Shown: one piece after another, positions 9,320 through 18,077 of the stretch
How positions within the stretch are numbered: position 1 is the stretch's first letter
Layout: every line of letters starts with the position of its first letter
Assembly: GCF_030161595.1 (NCBI RefSeq)
Contig: NZ_BSUM01000001.1
Location: 372,001 to 436,000 of the forward strand
From: Litorihabitans aurantiacus
GTDB lineage: Bacteria > Actinomycetota > Actinomycetes > Actinomycetales > Beutenbergiaceae
Reading direction: 5' to 3'
DNA: 64,000 bases
The notes under the pieces: generated by a model
The model's input: only the letters and a program-made list of their open reading frames with translations
What the model was told of the DNA's origin: nothing
Databases searched by the model: none
Program-made: the position numbers and the translations under genes

Positions 9320-10454
9320 TCCTCGACCCCGCCACGGTCCTCGTGGTCAAGTACCTGGTCATCAGCCTCGTGACGGCGATCTACGTGGCCGACGTCGTGC
9401 GCCGGGGTTCGCGACGCCGGACGGCTGCTGGGTGGCCGCCTTCCTCGGCATGGGGCTGGGGTCGCTCGGCCATCTCATCGAGGTCGAGAGCCCGCAGCCG
9501 GCGTGGGTCGGCGTCGCTGCCGACGGCGCGGTCGTCGCGGCGGTCGGCGCCGTCTGGTCGGCGGTGCGGGCCCACTCGGGCAGACCCCCGATGCTGTGGC
9601 TCCCGGCGGTCACCGGCGCGGCCGTCTCGGCGCTGGGGCCGCTCGCGGCGGACGTCGCCGAGCGCTCGCGCGAGACCGTCACCGGGGTCGAGCTGCTGCA
9701 CGCCGGCGCGGGCCTGTGGGCGCTGGCCGCGGCCTGGGCGGTGCTGCGCGGCCCGATGCTGCGCTACTTCGGCGGGGTGGTGATCGCGCTCGCGCTCGGC
9801 AGTCTCGGGGTCGGGCTGGTGGTCCGCCTGGTGCTGGCGTTCGCGACGGACGGCGAGGGCGTGGTCGCGGGCCGGATCCTGGCGCCCGGGACGGCCGCGC
9901 TCGCGATCGCGCTCGCGCTCGCGGCGGCCGGGATCGGCGGCATCCTGCTGCGTTCGGGCGAGAGCGGGGCGATGCGGCCGTCCGACGTGGTGTTCGACCC
10001 GGCCCTGGGCGTGCGCACCCACGCGGGTCTGGCGGTGCGGGGAGCCGAGCTGCTGCAGTCGGCGCGCGACCGTGGCCACGACGTCGTGGTCGCCGTGGTG
10101 GACCTGACCGAGCAGCGCACGCTCGCGGAGGCGTTCGGGGCGAGGACGGTCGAGGCCGCGCGCTCGCTCGTGGCGGCCGTGCTGCTCGACCTCGTCCCGC
10201 GCGGCGGGGCGGTGGGTCTCGGTGGGGAGGCGTCGCAGCAGTTCGTGGTGCTGCTCCCGGACCACGACCTCGCGCGCGCCGAGCGGTGGGCGAGGGACGT
10301 GCGGCGCGCGGTGCGTGCCTCGCGCGTGGAGGTCGACGGGGAGGACCTGCGGCTCACGGTCGCGACCGGTCTCGCGGCGGGCGACGGCGATCTCGACGCG
10401 CTCGCGGCGCGCGCGAGGGTGAATGTCGGCGCGGAGGTCGCCCGCGGCCGCTGA
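9316..10454 (+). CDS. Integral membrane protein with degenerate GGDEF-like domain, frame broken
   Basis: About 379 residues when repaired. The first 30 residues (ILDPATVLVVKYLVISL) are in one frame and the rest (FATPDGCWVAAFLGMGLG onward) in another; one extra G in the GGGG run at 9408-9412 joins them as RRGFATPDG. Seven or so hydrophobic segments fill residues 1-200. The C-terminal 170 residues resemble a diguanylate cyclase fold, with a locating region at VFDPALGVRTHAGL and a signature reading GLGGEASQQFVVLLP where an active enzyme has GGDEF. The catalytic acidic pair is missing, so cyclase activity is unlikely. It overlaps the kinase gene by 4 nt and probably works with it. Confidence 0.68.
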
Positions 10455-10499
10455 CCCGGCTCGCGCCCGGTCCGTGGCGCGCAGCGGCGGGGAGGGTGC

Positions 10500-10527
10500 C
10501 GGCGGGGCCCTGACCGGAGCCCCGCCG
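10500..10527. terminator. Bidirectional terminator between convergent genes
   Basis: CGGCGGGGC (10500-10508) pairs with GCCCCGCCG (10519-10527) around the 10-nt loop CCTGACCGGA. It lies between the stops of the converging GGDEF-like and response regulator genes. The same loop sequence occurs in the hairpin at 50652-50689. Confidence 0.75.
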
Positions 10528-10551
10528 ACGGTCTCGGTGGGTGAGCTGGGC

Positions 10552-11370
10552 TCAGCCCTGGCGGAAGCGGTACCCCACGCCGCGGACGGTCTCGATCCAG
10601 CGCGGGTTGCTCGAGTCGTCGGCGAGCTTGCGGCGCAGGTTGACCATGTGGACGTCGAGGCGTCGGTTCTCCGACTGCTCGACCGGGGCGTCGGCGCTCT
10701 CGCGCCCGTGCCGCAGCATGCGGGCGAGGTCGTCCTTGGAGGAGACGCGGCCCGGCACGGTCACGAGGTGGGACAGGATGTCGAACTCGCTGCGGGTGAG
10801 GTGCACGTCGTCGTCGTCCAGCGTCACCGTGCGGGCGAGGCGGTCGACGACCAGGCTGCTGCCGCGCCCGTCGTGCGCGTGCACCGGCTGGTCGGGTGCG
10901 GACAGGGGTGTCAGCGGTGCCGGGCGCGCGGCCGTGCCCTCGACGCCGACGGCGCCGCCCTCGGTGTCGGCTCCCTCGACACCAGAGCGGTCGGTGGTGC
11001 GGGGCCGGCGCAGCATGGCCTCGATGCGGGCGCGCAGCTCGCGCGGCCGGAACGGCTTGGTGATGTAGTCGTCGGCGCCGGACTCGAGGCCCATGAGGGC
11101 GTCGATCTCGTCGACCCGAGCGGTCAGCATGATGATGTACGCGTCCGAGAAGGTGCGGATGCGGCGGGCGACCTCGAAGCCGTCGATGTCCGGCAGGCTG
11201 ATGTCGAGGGTCACCACGACGGGGTCGACCTCGCGGGCGAGCTCGACACCCTCCAGACCGTTGGCGGCCGTGTGGGTCTCGAAGCCGGCCGGTCTGAGCA
11301 CCATCTCGAGGAGATGGCTGACGTCGGAGTCGTCCTCGACGACCACGACGTTACGGGTGGGGTTTGTCAT
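10552..11370 (-). CDS. OmpR/PhoB-family response regulator
   Basis: A 272-residue DNA-binding response regulator. The receiver domain (about residues 7-122) has the acidic pair EDD, the phospho-acceptor Asp in VVVTLDISLPDIDGFE, Thr in MLTARVDE and Lys in YITKPFRP. A long acidic/Gly-rich linker of about 45 residues separates it from a winged helix (about 170-272) ending ETVRGVGYRFRQG, typical of OmpR-type output domains. The linker is longer than usual. The gene converges on the kinase/GGDEF-like pair, its likely signalling partner. Confidence 0.92.
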   Translation of the reverse strand: MTNPTRNVVVVEDDSDVSHLLEMVLRPAGFETHTAANGLEGVELAREVDPVVVTLDISLPDIDGFEVARRIRTFSDAYIIMLTARVDEIDALMGLESGADDYITKPFRPRELRARIEAMLRRPRTTDRSGVEGADTEGGAVGVEGTAARPAPLTPLSAPDQPVHAHDGRGSSLVVDRLARTVTLDDDDVHLTRSEFDILSHLVTVPGRVSSKDDLARMLRHGRESADAPVEQSENRRLDVHMVNLRRKLADDSSNPRWIETVRGVGYRFRQG

Positions 11371-11532
11371 GGCTGGGAGACTACAGACCTCGGATGGGGT
11401 TCACGGGGCGCGAGCGGCGTCTTGTGGAATGTTGTCGCATCTCCTGCGTCACCCTTGCGCCCGCTCTGCGCGGAATCTGCGCGGGTGGCTCCGCAGCGGC
11501 CCGACGGCGTGGCGCGGCTCACGAACGACGCC

Positions 11533-11563
11533 GGCCGCCCCGCGCAGGGGGCGCGGGGCGGCC
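11533..11563 (-). terminator. Terminator after the LAETG surface protein
   Basis: GGCCGCCCCGCGC (11533-11545) pairs perfectly with 11551-11563 around a 5-nt loop. It lies about 45 nt past the leftward stop at 11610. The rest of 11371-11609 holds only the response regulator promoter region, with no gene that I can support. Confidence 0.75.
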
Positions 11564-11609
11564 GACGAGATCGGTGCAGCCGAGGCTGCGGGTCAGTGCT
11601 CGCCGGGCC

Positions 11610-12173
11610 TCAGGCGCGGCCGCGGGCTCCGCGACGCACGAGGTAGGTGCCACCGGCGCCGACGGCGACGAGGCCGGTCGCGAGGCCCGCCAGGCCGGCG
11701 ACCGAGGCGCCGGTCTCGGCGAGACCGCCACCGGTCGAGCCGCCGGTACCCGAACCGGCGCCGCCGCCCGTGCCGCCACCGGTGCCGCCGCCCGCGCCGC
11801 CGGGGTTGCCGACGGTGAGGACCTGGGCGGGGATGTCGTGCCCGTAGTCGGTGGTGATCTTGTGGGTGTAGGTGCCGTCGACCGTGTGGGTCGTGGAGAA
11901 CTCGACCGTCGAGCCGGGAACCGGCTTGGTGAGCGAGGCGGTGCCGGCGATCTGGATCGCGCTGTCCGGGATGTTCTCCTCGGCCGAGGTGACCGTGAGG
12001 GTCGCCTCGGTGGCGAGCTCGAGGCCGGAGGCCGAGGTGGTGACGGCCTCGCCGACGGCGGGAGCCGTGCTGCTCACGGCCACGTTGGCGGGGGGAGCGG
12101 GGTAGGCCTGGGCGGCGGCGGGGAGGGCCACGAGCGCGAACGCTGCGGCTCCGACGGCAAGGGATCGCTTCAT
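11610..12173 (-). CDS. Secreted surface protein with LAETG sorting signal
   Basis: A 187-residue exported protein. A typical signal peptide covers residues 1-28 (KRSL start, AAAQA cleavage site). A beta-rich domain of about 110 residues follows, then a Gly/Thr/Ser spacer and a C-terminal sorting signal: LAETG, a hydrophobic span of about 20 residues, and the positive tail RRGARGR. LAETG fits the LAxTG motif used by class E sortases of high-GC Gram-positives, so covalent attachment to the cell wall is inferred. The class E-like sortase gene at 27429-28103 is a candidate enzyme. Ligand or role unknown. Confidence 0.85.
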   Translation of the reverse strand: MKRSLAVGAAAFALVALPAAAQAYPAPPANVAVSSTAPAVGEAVTTSASGLELATEATLTVTSAEENIPDSAIQIAGTASLTKPVPGSTVEFSTTHTVDGTYTHKITTDYGHDIPAQVLTVGNPGGAGGGTGGGTGGGAGSGTGGSTGGGLAETGASVAGLAGLATGLVAVGAGGTYLVRRGARGRA

Positions 12174-12242
12174 GGGGCTCGTCCTTCGGGTGGTGGTGGC
12201 TGGTGCGGGGATCGGGGGCCGGGGCCGGTCACGAGGACGGGC

Positions 12243-12611
12243 TCAGGCGACGGCGCGCTCGTGGACGATCGCGTCAGGGTCACCGGCGCCGCGGGAGCGG
12301 CGGCGGCGGAGCAGGTAGGTGGAGCCGGCGGCCGCCGTGACGATGCCGGCGGCAGCCAGGACGGCCGAACCGGACCCGATCGTGACCGGTGCCTCGGCGG
12401 CCACGACGTCGGCCTCGACGGCGACGGACGGGGCCACGGTCGTGAGTCCGCCCGTGATCCTGTCGCCGGCGATTCCGGCGGTGACGACGTCCGCGGGGGA
12501 CGCAGGAACGAACGACGGCAGCGCGGTGGCCCCGGCCGTGGCGACGGGGACGGCGAGACCGGCGAGCACGAGCCCTGTCGCCAGGGCGATCGGCTTGTTC
12601 GTACGAGGCAT
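12243..12611 (-). CDS. Small exported protein with sorting-signal-like tail but no LPxTG motif
   Basis: A 122-residue protein with a signal peptide (residues 1-30, MPRTNKPIALATGLVLAGLA), a short Ala/Val-rich domain, a C-terminal hydrophobic span (AVLAAAGIVTAAAGSTYLL) and a tail RRRRSRG. The arrangement copies the sortase substrate next to it, down to the GxTYLxRR ending, but the sequence before the membrane span (EAPVTIGSG) has no recognisable sortase motif. It may be a membrane-anchored paralogue. The ATG at 12611 is the only good start; upstream frame sequence is not protein-like. Confidence 0.72.
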   Translation of the reverse strand: MPRTNKPIALATGLVLAGLAVPVATAGATALPSFVPASPADVVTAGIAGDRITGGLTTVAPSVAVEADVVAAEAPVTIGSGSAVLAAAGIVTAAAGSTYLLRRRRSRGAGDPDAIVHERAVA

Positions 12612-12673
12612 CGAGGTCTCCGGAGGGGCGATGCCGGCCCGACTGTCGAGCCAGCGAGACCAACCTTGCACAA

Positions 12674-12702
12674 CCCAAACAGTGTGCGCAAGTTCGTTTG
12701 GG
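12674..12702. promoter_or_regulatory. Inverted repeat in the divergent surface-protein/ugd promoter region
   Basis: CCCAAAC (12674-12680) and GTTTGGG (12696-12702) form a perfect 7-bp inverted repeat with a 15-nt spacer. A second, imperfect pair (CTTGCACA near 12665 and TGTGCGCAAG near 12683) overlaps it. The spot lies between divergent genes starting at 12611 and 12777, in unusually AT-rich sequence for this genome, so it probably holds promoters and an operator. Confidence 0.45.
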
Positions 12703-12776
12703 CTGTGACGGATGTCGCGCAGGTAAATTCTCCGATGCGGTTCGCTTTGAGTTAACCCGTGTGGTTCAGTTCGAGT

Positions 12777-14096
12777 GTGAACCTGTCTGTCATCGGTTGT
12801 GGCTACCTCGGTGCCGTGCACGCCTCGTGCATGGCGGACCTGGGCCACACGGTGGTCGGCGTCGACGTCGACGCTGCCAAGGTCGCCCGGCTCAACGCCG
12901 GGGATCCGCCCTTCCACGAGCCGGGCCTGGGCGAGGTGCTGCAGCGCGCCCTCGCCTCCGGCCGGCTGCGGTTCACCACCGACATGGCCGAGGTCGCGGG
13001 CGCCGAGGTCCACTTCATCGGCGTCGGCACCCCCCAGCAGCTCGGCACGTACGCGGCCGATCTCACCTACGTCGACGCCGCGGTGGACGCGCTCGTGCCG
13101 CACCTCACCGATGGCCCGAACGGCCCCGCCGTGATCGCTGGAAAGAGCACGGTCCCGGTGGGTACCGCCGCTCGTCTCGCCGAGACGATCGGTGACGCGG
13201 GTGTACTCGTGTGGAACCCGGAGTTCTTGCGCGAGGGTTTCGCGGTGCAGGACACGGTGGCGCCGGACCGGCTCGTCTACGGCCTGCCGCCCGAGCCCGA
13301 GCGCGCCGCCCGCGCGCAGGAGGCGCTCGACGGCGTGTACGTCTCGATCCTCGAACGTGGCACCCCGCGCCTCACGGCGGACTGGGCGAGCGCCGAGCTG
13401 GTCAAAGTCGCAGCCAACTCCTTCCTGGCCACGAAGATCTCGTTCATCAACGCGATGGCGGAGATGTGCGAGGCGACGGGCGCCGACGTCTCCTTCCTCG
13501 CCGAGGCCATCGGGCACGACGACCGCATCGGCAAGAAGTTCCTCAAGGCCGGTGTCGGCTTCGGCGGTGGCTGCCTGCCGAAGGACATCCGTGCCTTCAT
13601 GGCGCGCGCCGGTGAGCTGGGCGCGGAGCAGTCGCTGACGTTCCTGCGCGAGATCGACTCGATCAACCTGCGGCGCCGCCAGCACGTGGTCAACTTGACG
13701 GTCCACGCGCTCGAGGGCCGCGTGCCGGGCAAGCCGGTGGCCGTGCTCGGTGCCGCGTTCAAGCCGCACTCGGACGACATCCGGGACTCCCCGGCGCTCG
13801 ACGTCGCCTCCCGCCTGTCCGGCCTCGGCGCCAAGGTCCGCATCACCGACCCCGCCGCGGGTCCGGTGCTGCGCCAGGTCCGCCCGGACCTCGACGTGCG
13901 CGACTCGGCGGGCGACGCGATCGACGGCGCGCACGCCGTGCTGCTGCTGACCGAGTGGCCGGAGTTCGTCTCCCTCGACCCGGTCGAGCTGGGCGAGCGC
14001 GTCGCGCAGCGCACGATCATCGACGGCCGCAACGTGCTGGATTCCGCCGCGTGGCGCGCGGCGGGCTGGACGTACGTCGGGCTGGGCCGGCCCTAG
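12777..14096 (+). CDS. ugd: UDP-glucose 6-dehydrogenase
   Basis: Oxidises UDP-glucose twice with NAD+ to UDP-glucuronate, a precursor for acidic exopolysaccharide. About 439 residues, normal for the family. Seen: NAD-binding GCGYLGAVHAS at the N-terminus, Asp of the second strand (VGVDVDAAK), VGTPQQ, KSTVPVGT, NPEFLREG, the central helix region KVAANSFLATKISFINAMAE, the catalytic Cys in GFGGGCLPKDI, and the C-terminal domain with VLGAAFKPHSDDIRDSPAL. The GTG at 12777 is preferred because NLSVIGCGYLG starts as in homologues; no strong ribosome site is seen, so leaderless translation is possible. The next gene overlaps its stop (TAGTG). Confidence 0.95.
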   Translation: MNLSVIGCGYLGAVHASCMADLGHTVVGVDVDAAKVARLNAGDPPFHEPGLGEVLQRALASGRLRFTTDMAEVAGAEVHFIGVGTPQQLGTYAADLTYVDAAVDALVPHLTDGPNGPAVIAGKSTVPVGTAARLAETIGDAGVLVWNPEFLREGFAVQDTVAPDRLVYGLPPEPERAARAQEALDGVYVSILERGTPRLTADWASAELVKVAANSFLATKISFINAMAEMCEATGADVSFLAEAIGHDDRIGKKFLKAGVGFGGGCLPKDIRAFMARAGELGAEQSLTFLREIDSINLRRRQHVVNLTVHALEGRVPGKPVAVLGAAFKPHSDDIRDSPALDVASRLSGLGAKVRITDPAAGPVLRQVRPDLDVRDSAGDAIDGAHAVLLLTEWPEFVSLDPVELGERVAQRTIIDGRNVLDSAAWRAAGWTYVGLGRP

Positions 14097-14629
14097 TGCA
14101 CGCGCGGGGCCGGATCGGTGTGGTGGTGCTCGTCGCGCTGCCGTTCGTGGCGCTGGTTGGGTGCGGCGGGGTGGACGCCGTCGACCCCGCCGCATCTCCG
14201 ACGGCGACGCCGACCCTGCCCACCGCGACCCCTGTCCTCGTGGACGTGGGCGACCCGGAGGCCTACGCGGCCGACCTCTTCGCCGCCACGAACGCCGCCC
14301 GCGCGGCCGAGGAGCTGCCGGAGCTGCCGCCGTCGGACTGCGCCGCGGAGCACGCGCTGGAGCGCGCCGAGAAGCTGGTCGGGCTCGAGGGCCTGGCCCA
14401 CGCGCCGCTCGAGGGTGTGATCGCCGACTGCGCACCCGCCACGGGCGCCGCCGAGAACCTCGTGCGGTCGGCCGCGGCGCCGGAGGCCGTGGTGCAGGCG
14501 TGGCTGGACTCGCCCGGCCACCGGGCCAATCTCCTGAGCGCGGACTACGCCGTCGCGGCGATCACCTGTGTCCCCGACGGCGAGGAGCTGGTCTGCTCCC
14601 ATGTCTTCCTGAACGCGGAGGTCCCGTGA
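14096..14629 (+). CDS. CAP/SCP-like domain lipoprotein
   Basis: A 177-residue exported protein with a lipobox (ALVGC at residues 20-25), suggesting lipid anchoring. After a Pro/Thr-rich spacer comes a CAP domain of about 120 residues: LFAATNAARAAEELPEL, the His segment AHAPLEG, AAENLVRS and the hallmark WLDSPGHRANLL, ending SHVFLNAEVP. Four Cys in the domain could form disulfides. CAP proteins of bacteria have diverse roles and no activity can be assigned. Start GTG overlaps the ugd stop by one base, so it is cotranscribed with ugd. Confidence 0.82.
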   Translation: MHARGRIGVVVLVALPFVALVGCGGVDAVDPAASPTATPTLPTATPVLVDVGDPEAYAADLFAATNAARAAEELPELPPSDCAAEHALERAEKLVGLEGLAHAPLEGVIADCAPATGAAENLVRSAAAPEAVVQAWLDSPGHRANLLSADYAVAAITCVPDGEELVCSHVFLNAEVP

Positions 14630-14646
14630 TGCGCGCGCACCGCTCC

Positions 14647-15219
14647 TCAGGGCGTCACGACGGCTGCCAGGCGCCGCACCGCGTCCTCGATCGTCGCGTA
14701 GGCCTGGGTGTAGACGGCGTCGGGCCGACGGTAGGGGTCGACGACGTCGTCGTCCTCGGGGGGCACACGCACGACCCCGCGGGCCCGGATCGCCAGCGGG
14801 ACGAGCGCGCGCAGGCGGTCGGCGGTGGTGCCTTCGCCCAGGACGTCGCTACCGACGTGCTCCGCGAGGCGTGCGAGCTCGCGCAGCGTGAAGGTGCGGC
14901 GCAGGGCACCGGGCCACGCGACCACGGCCTGCGAGCGGTGGCTGACCGTCAGCGCGAGCACGAGGTCGGCGTCGCGCACGTGCTCGGAGGCGAGGGCGCG
15001 TGCGGTAAAGCCGTCGGCGTCGATGCCTGCGCGCGTCATCAGCGCGGCCATGGGCGGGTGGATCGGTTCGCCCACGAGGGCGCCGGTGCCGGCACTCGTG
15101 ACCTCGACGCCGTCGAGGTGCGTGCGGAGCAGGCGCTCGGCCGCGGGGGAGCGGCAGATGTTGCCGGTGCAGATCGTCAGGATGCGGACGGGCTGGGCGG
15201 TGGGATCGGCGTCGGTCAC
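14647..15219 (-). CDS. Low-molecular-weight protein tyrosine phosphatase (Wzb-like)
   Basis: A 190-residue cytosolic phosphatase. The active-site loop CTGNICRSP (C-x5-R-S) lies at about residues 17-25, and the general acid Asp loop is DVVDPYRRPD near residue 165. In exopolysaccharide loci such enzymes dephosphorylate the tyrosine autokinase that controls chain length; the autokinase at 18078-19448 is the obvious substrate by inference. It is encoded on the opposite strand, tucked between two plus-strand exopolysaccharide genes, and must have its own promoter near 15220-15270. Confidence 0.9.
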   Translation of the reverse strand: MTDADPTAQPVRILTICTGNICRSPAAERLLRTHLDGVEVTSAGTGALVGEPIHPPMAALMTRAGIDADGFTARALASEHVRDADLVLALTVSHRSQAVVAWPGALRRTFTLRELARLAEHVGSDVLGEGTTADRLRALVPLAIRARGVVRVPPEDDDVVDPYRRPDAVYTQAYATIEDAVRRLAAVVTP

Positions 15220-15272
15220 CCGTCCACCCTACGGAGCGTGGACCGGCCGCGCCGGTGCGGGAGGTGGGTGCT

Positions 15273-16217
15273 GTGAGGGCTGGACGGACGTGGGGCATCG
15301 CGGTGATGGCTGTGCTCGTGGTGGCGAACGCCGTGGTCGTCGCAGCACTCTTGAGTCAATCGACGCCGGGAGGCGCGGAGGCTTTGCCGCCGGAGACGGT
15401 GGCGTCTCCACCTCTGCCCGAAGTGCCGCAGGAGCCCGTGACGTCGGCCCCGCCCGAGGAGATGGAGGAGCCTGACACCGAGAATTCTCAGGCCGCAGCG
15501 ATCCCGGTGACGACGGCGGTGCGGCAGATCGTCGGAGTTGACGACGAGACGGCCTGGCGCGCGACCCTCGCCTCGTGCGGGCAGGGTGCCGCGATCGTCG
15601 AGCGCACGCTCGACGGCGGGGCGTCGTGGGAGGCCACGGAACTCGATGTGGACTCGGTGGTCCGGCTCCGCGCGACGGACGCCTCATCCGCCTTCGTGGT
15701 CGGCGCGGTCCAGGACTGCGCCACGGCGCTGGCCGCCACGACCGACGGGGGTGACACGTGGAACCGGGCCGACGCGACTCTCAGCTCCGCGTGGTTCCTG
15801 GCACCCACCGACCGCACCTTCGTGGCCGGTCCGAGGGGCGACGCACCCGTGCCGTGCCCGGCGGAGGCCGTCGACCTCGCCGCTGTCGACGCCCAGCGCG
15901 GCGCCGTGCTCTGCCAGGACGGGTCGATCGCCGTCTCCGACGACGGTGGGCAGAGCTGGACCACGACAGTTTCCGTCGCGGGCGCTCGAGCACTGACGCA
16001 GGATGGTCCGTCGTACGCTGTCGCGACGTTCGAGGGCCCGTGCGAGGCGCTCTCGATCTACGACGTGAGCAGTGCCGGCCAGGCGCAGGCGGAACCCTTC
16101 TCGTGTGCCCCGGTGGCCTCCGCGGCCGAGGTGGCCGTGTCCGTCACGGGCGACCTGATGTGGGTGTGGTCCGGCTCAGAGCTGGCCATCTCCCGGGACG
16201 GGGGTCAGACGTGGTGA
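15273..16217 (+). CDS. Membrane-anchored protein with BNR/Asp-box repeats
   Basis: 314 residues with an N-terminal membrane anchor (WGIAVMAVLVVANAVVVAALL), a Pro/Glu-rich spacer to about residue 75 and a beta-propeller-like domain. Asp-box motifs are visible three to four times: LDGGASWEAT, TDGGDTWNRA, DDGGQSWTTT and SRDGGQTW at the very end. These repeats occur in photosynthesis-assembly-like and sialidase-like propellers; here they suggest a scaffold rather than an enzyme. GTG at 15273 is preferred for its GGAGGTGGG ribosome site. The stop overlaps the DUF4012 gene by 4 nt (GTGA), placing it in the exopolysaccharide operon. Confidence 0.75.
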   Translation: MRAGRTWGIAVMAVLVVANAVVVAALLSQSTPGGAEALPPETVASPPLPEVPQEPVTSAPPEEMEEPDTENSQAAAIPVTTAVRQIVGVDDETAWRATLASCGQGAAIVERTLDGGASWEATELDVDSVVRLRATDASSAFVVGAVQDCATALAATTDGGDTWNRADATLSSAWFLAPTDRTFVAGPRGDAPVPCPAEAVDLAAVDAQRGAVLCQDGSIAVSDDGGQSWTTTVSVAGARALTQDGPSYAVATFEGPCEALSIYDVSSAGQAQAEPFSCAPVASAAEVAVSVTGDLMWVWSGSELAISRDGGQTW

Positions 16218-18021
16218 CATCGACGGGCACCCGCCGGCGCCGGACCAGGGTCCGACGCACGCGCGGTCGCCGCACTGGACGCGTGCTCGGCTGGGTCCTT
16301 CTCGGTTGTGTAGCCGTCGTGGCCGTGGCGGGTGCGTGGACCGCGGTGGACGCGCTCCGCGTGCGTGATCAGCTGGTCGAGGCGGCGAGCGTCGTTCCTC
16401 AGCTCGAGGACCAGGTGCTCGCCGGCGACGACGAGGCCGTCACGACCTCCGTCGAGACCCTGCGCGACGCGGCTTCCAGCGCAGTGGCGACCACGGGCCG
16501 TCCTCACTGGAAGCTAACGTCTTGGCTGCCCGGCATGGGGCCGAACGTCCGTGCGGTCCAGACGCTCGCCAGGACCGTGTCCGACCTCGCGGAGGGCCCG
16601 CTGCCGAGCCTCCCGGCCGTCGCGGCGGCCGCGAGCCCCACGGCGCTCGCCCCGCGGGACGGACGTGTGGACGTGCAGGGCGTGGCGGACGCTGCACCCG
16701 TCGTCATCGCGGCAGATGACGGCGTGAACGCAGCGATCGACTCGCTCGTGGCGATCGACCGCACCGCCCTGCTGCCCCAGGTGAGCGACGCCGTCGACCA
16801 GCTTTCCGGGGAGCTGGTCGACCTGCGGCTCTCGACCGCGACCGCCTCGCGCGCCGTTCAGCTGATCCCTCCGATGATGGGGATCGACGGCCCGCGCGAC
16901 TACCTCGTGCTCGTGCAGAACAACGCCGAGCCGCGTGCGTTGGGCGGGATCGTCGGTTCGGTGCTCGTGCTGCGCGCCGACGGCGGGTCGATCGAGCTCG
17001 TCGAGCAGGTCGCCGGCAACTCGATCTCGTTCGAGGAGCCCGTGGGTGACCTGTCCGACAGCGAACGTGCCATATTCGGCACGCAGCTGGGCCGGTTCAT
17101 GCTGAACGTCACGAGCACGCCGGACTTCCCGCGTGCCGCCCAGCTCGCGAGCGACATGTGGGTCGCCGAGCGCGGAGAGGCCCCCGCGGGGGTGCTGTCG
17201 CTCGACCCGGTCGCCCTCGCGGGCCTGCTCGGCGCGACCGGACCGGTCACGACCGAAGCGGGCCTGACTCTGACCGCCGACGACGCCGCGCAGTACCTGC
17301 TGAACCAGGTCTACCTGGACGAGCCGGACCCGGCACGGCAGGACGTGTTCTTCGCCGACGCGGCGGCCAGCATCTTCACGGCGCTGTCCGGGGGAGCGGC
17401 GATGCTCAGGCGGCGGTCACGTCGCTGGTGCGGTCGAGCGACCAGGGGCGCCTAATGCTGTGGTCCAACGATCCCGTCGAACAGGCGTTGCTCTCCGGGA
17501 CTCAGCTCGCGGGTGCAGCGGGGGTTGATCCGACGCGGCCCGAGGTCGGCCTTTACCTCAACGACGGCACCGGCGCGAAGGTGGGCTACTACGTGGACCT
17601 GGACGCGGGTATGACCGTCTCGGAGTGTCGGCCCGACGGGTCTTCGAGGCTCCGCGTCACCGTGCGTCTCACCTCGACGGTCCCCGACCCAGCCGAGCTC
17701 CCGGCCTACGTGACGGGCGGCGGTGCGTTCGTTCCTGCGGGGGTCGTCCGGACGAATCTCGCGATCTTCGCCCCGGCCGATGGCTCCGTCGTCTCGGTGT
17801 CGTTCTCGGGGTCCGACGGGGAGCTCCCGGTGCTCAGTCAGAGGCAGGGCAACGTGCCGGTCGCCCTGACCACGGTGAGCTTGGACCCGGGCCGGTCGAC
17901 CGAACTGGCGGTCGAGCTCCTGACGGCCAAGCGGACCGCGAGCGCGCCCACCCTACGCACGACCCCCGGATCGCGTGAGCTCGTGCCCAGCATCGACGTC
18001 GGTTGCGCCGCCAACTCGTGA
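16214..18021 (+). CDS. DUF4012 family membrane protein, frame broken once
   Basis: About 602 residues when repaired. A basic N-terminus and one membrane span (VLGWVLLGCVAVVAVAGAW) are followed by an extracellular domain with the DUF4012 core DYLVLVQNNAEPRALGGIVGS near residue 230 and a long C-terminal part ending SIDVGCAANS. The first frame runs to about 17390 (ASIFTALSGG) and the second from there (GDAQAAVTSLVRSSDQGRL); one extra G in the GGGGG run at about 17389-17393 joins them. DUF4012 proteins are common in actinobacterial exopolysaccharide loci; function is unknown. It overlaps the previous gene by 4 nt. Confidence 0.82.
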
Positions 18022-18077
18022 GCGTGCCCGGCCCCGGTGCTTTCGGGCGCCGATCTCAGAACGGAAGTGAGACCACC

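Noticed and set aside
16214-18021. Programmed frameshifting in the DUF4012 gene and others
   Set aside because: Breaks occur in many unrelated genes, in the same direction, mostly at G/C runs, with no shared slippery heptamer or stimulatory structure; sequencing error is simpler.
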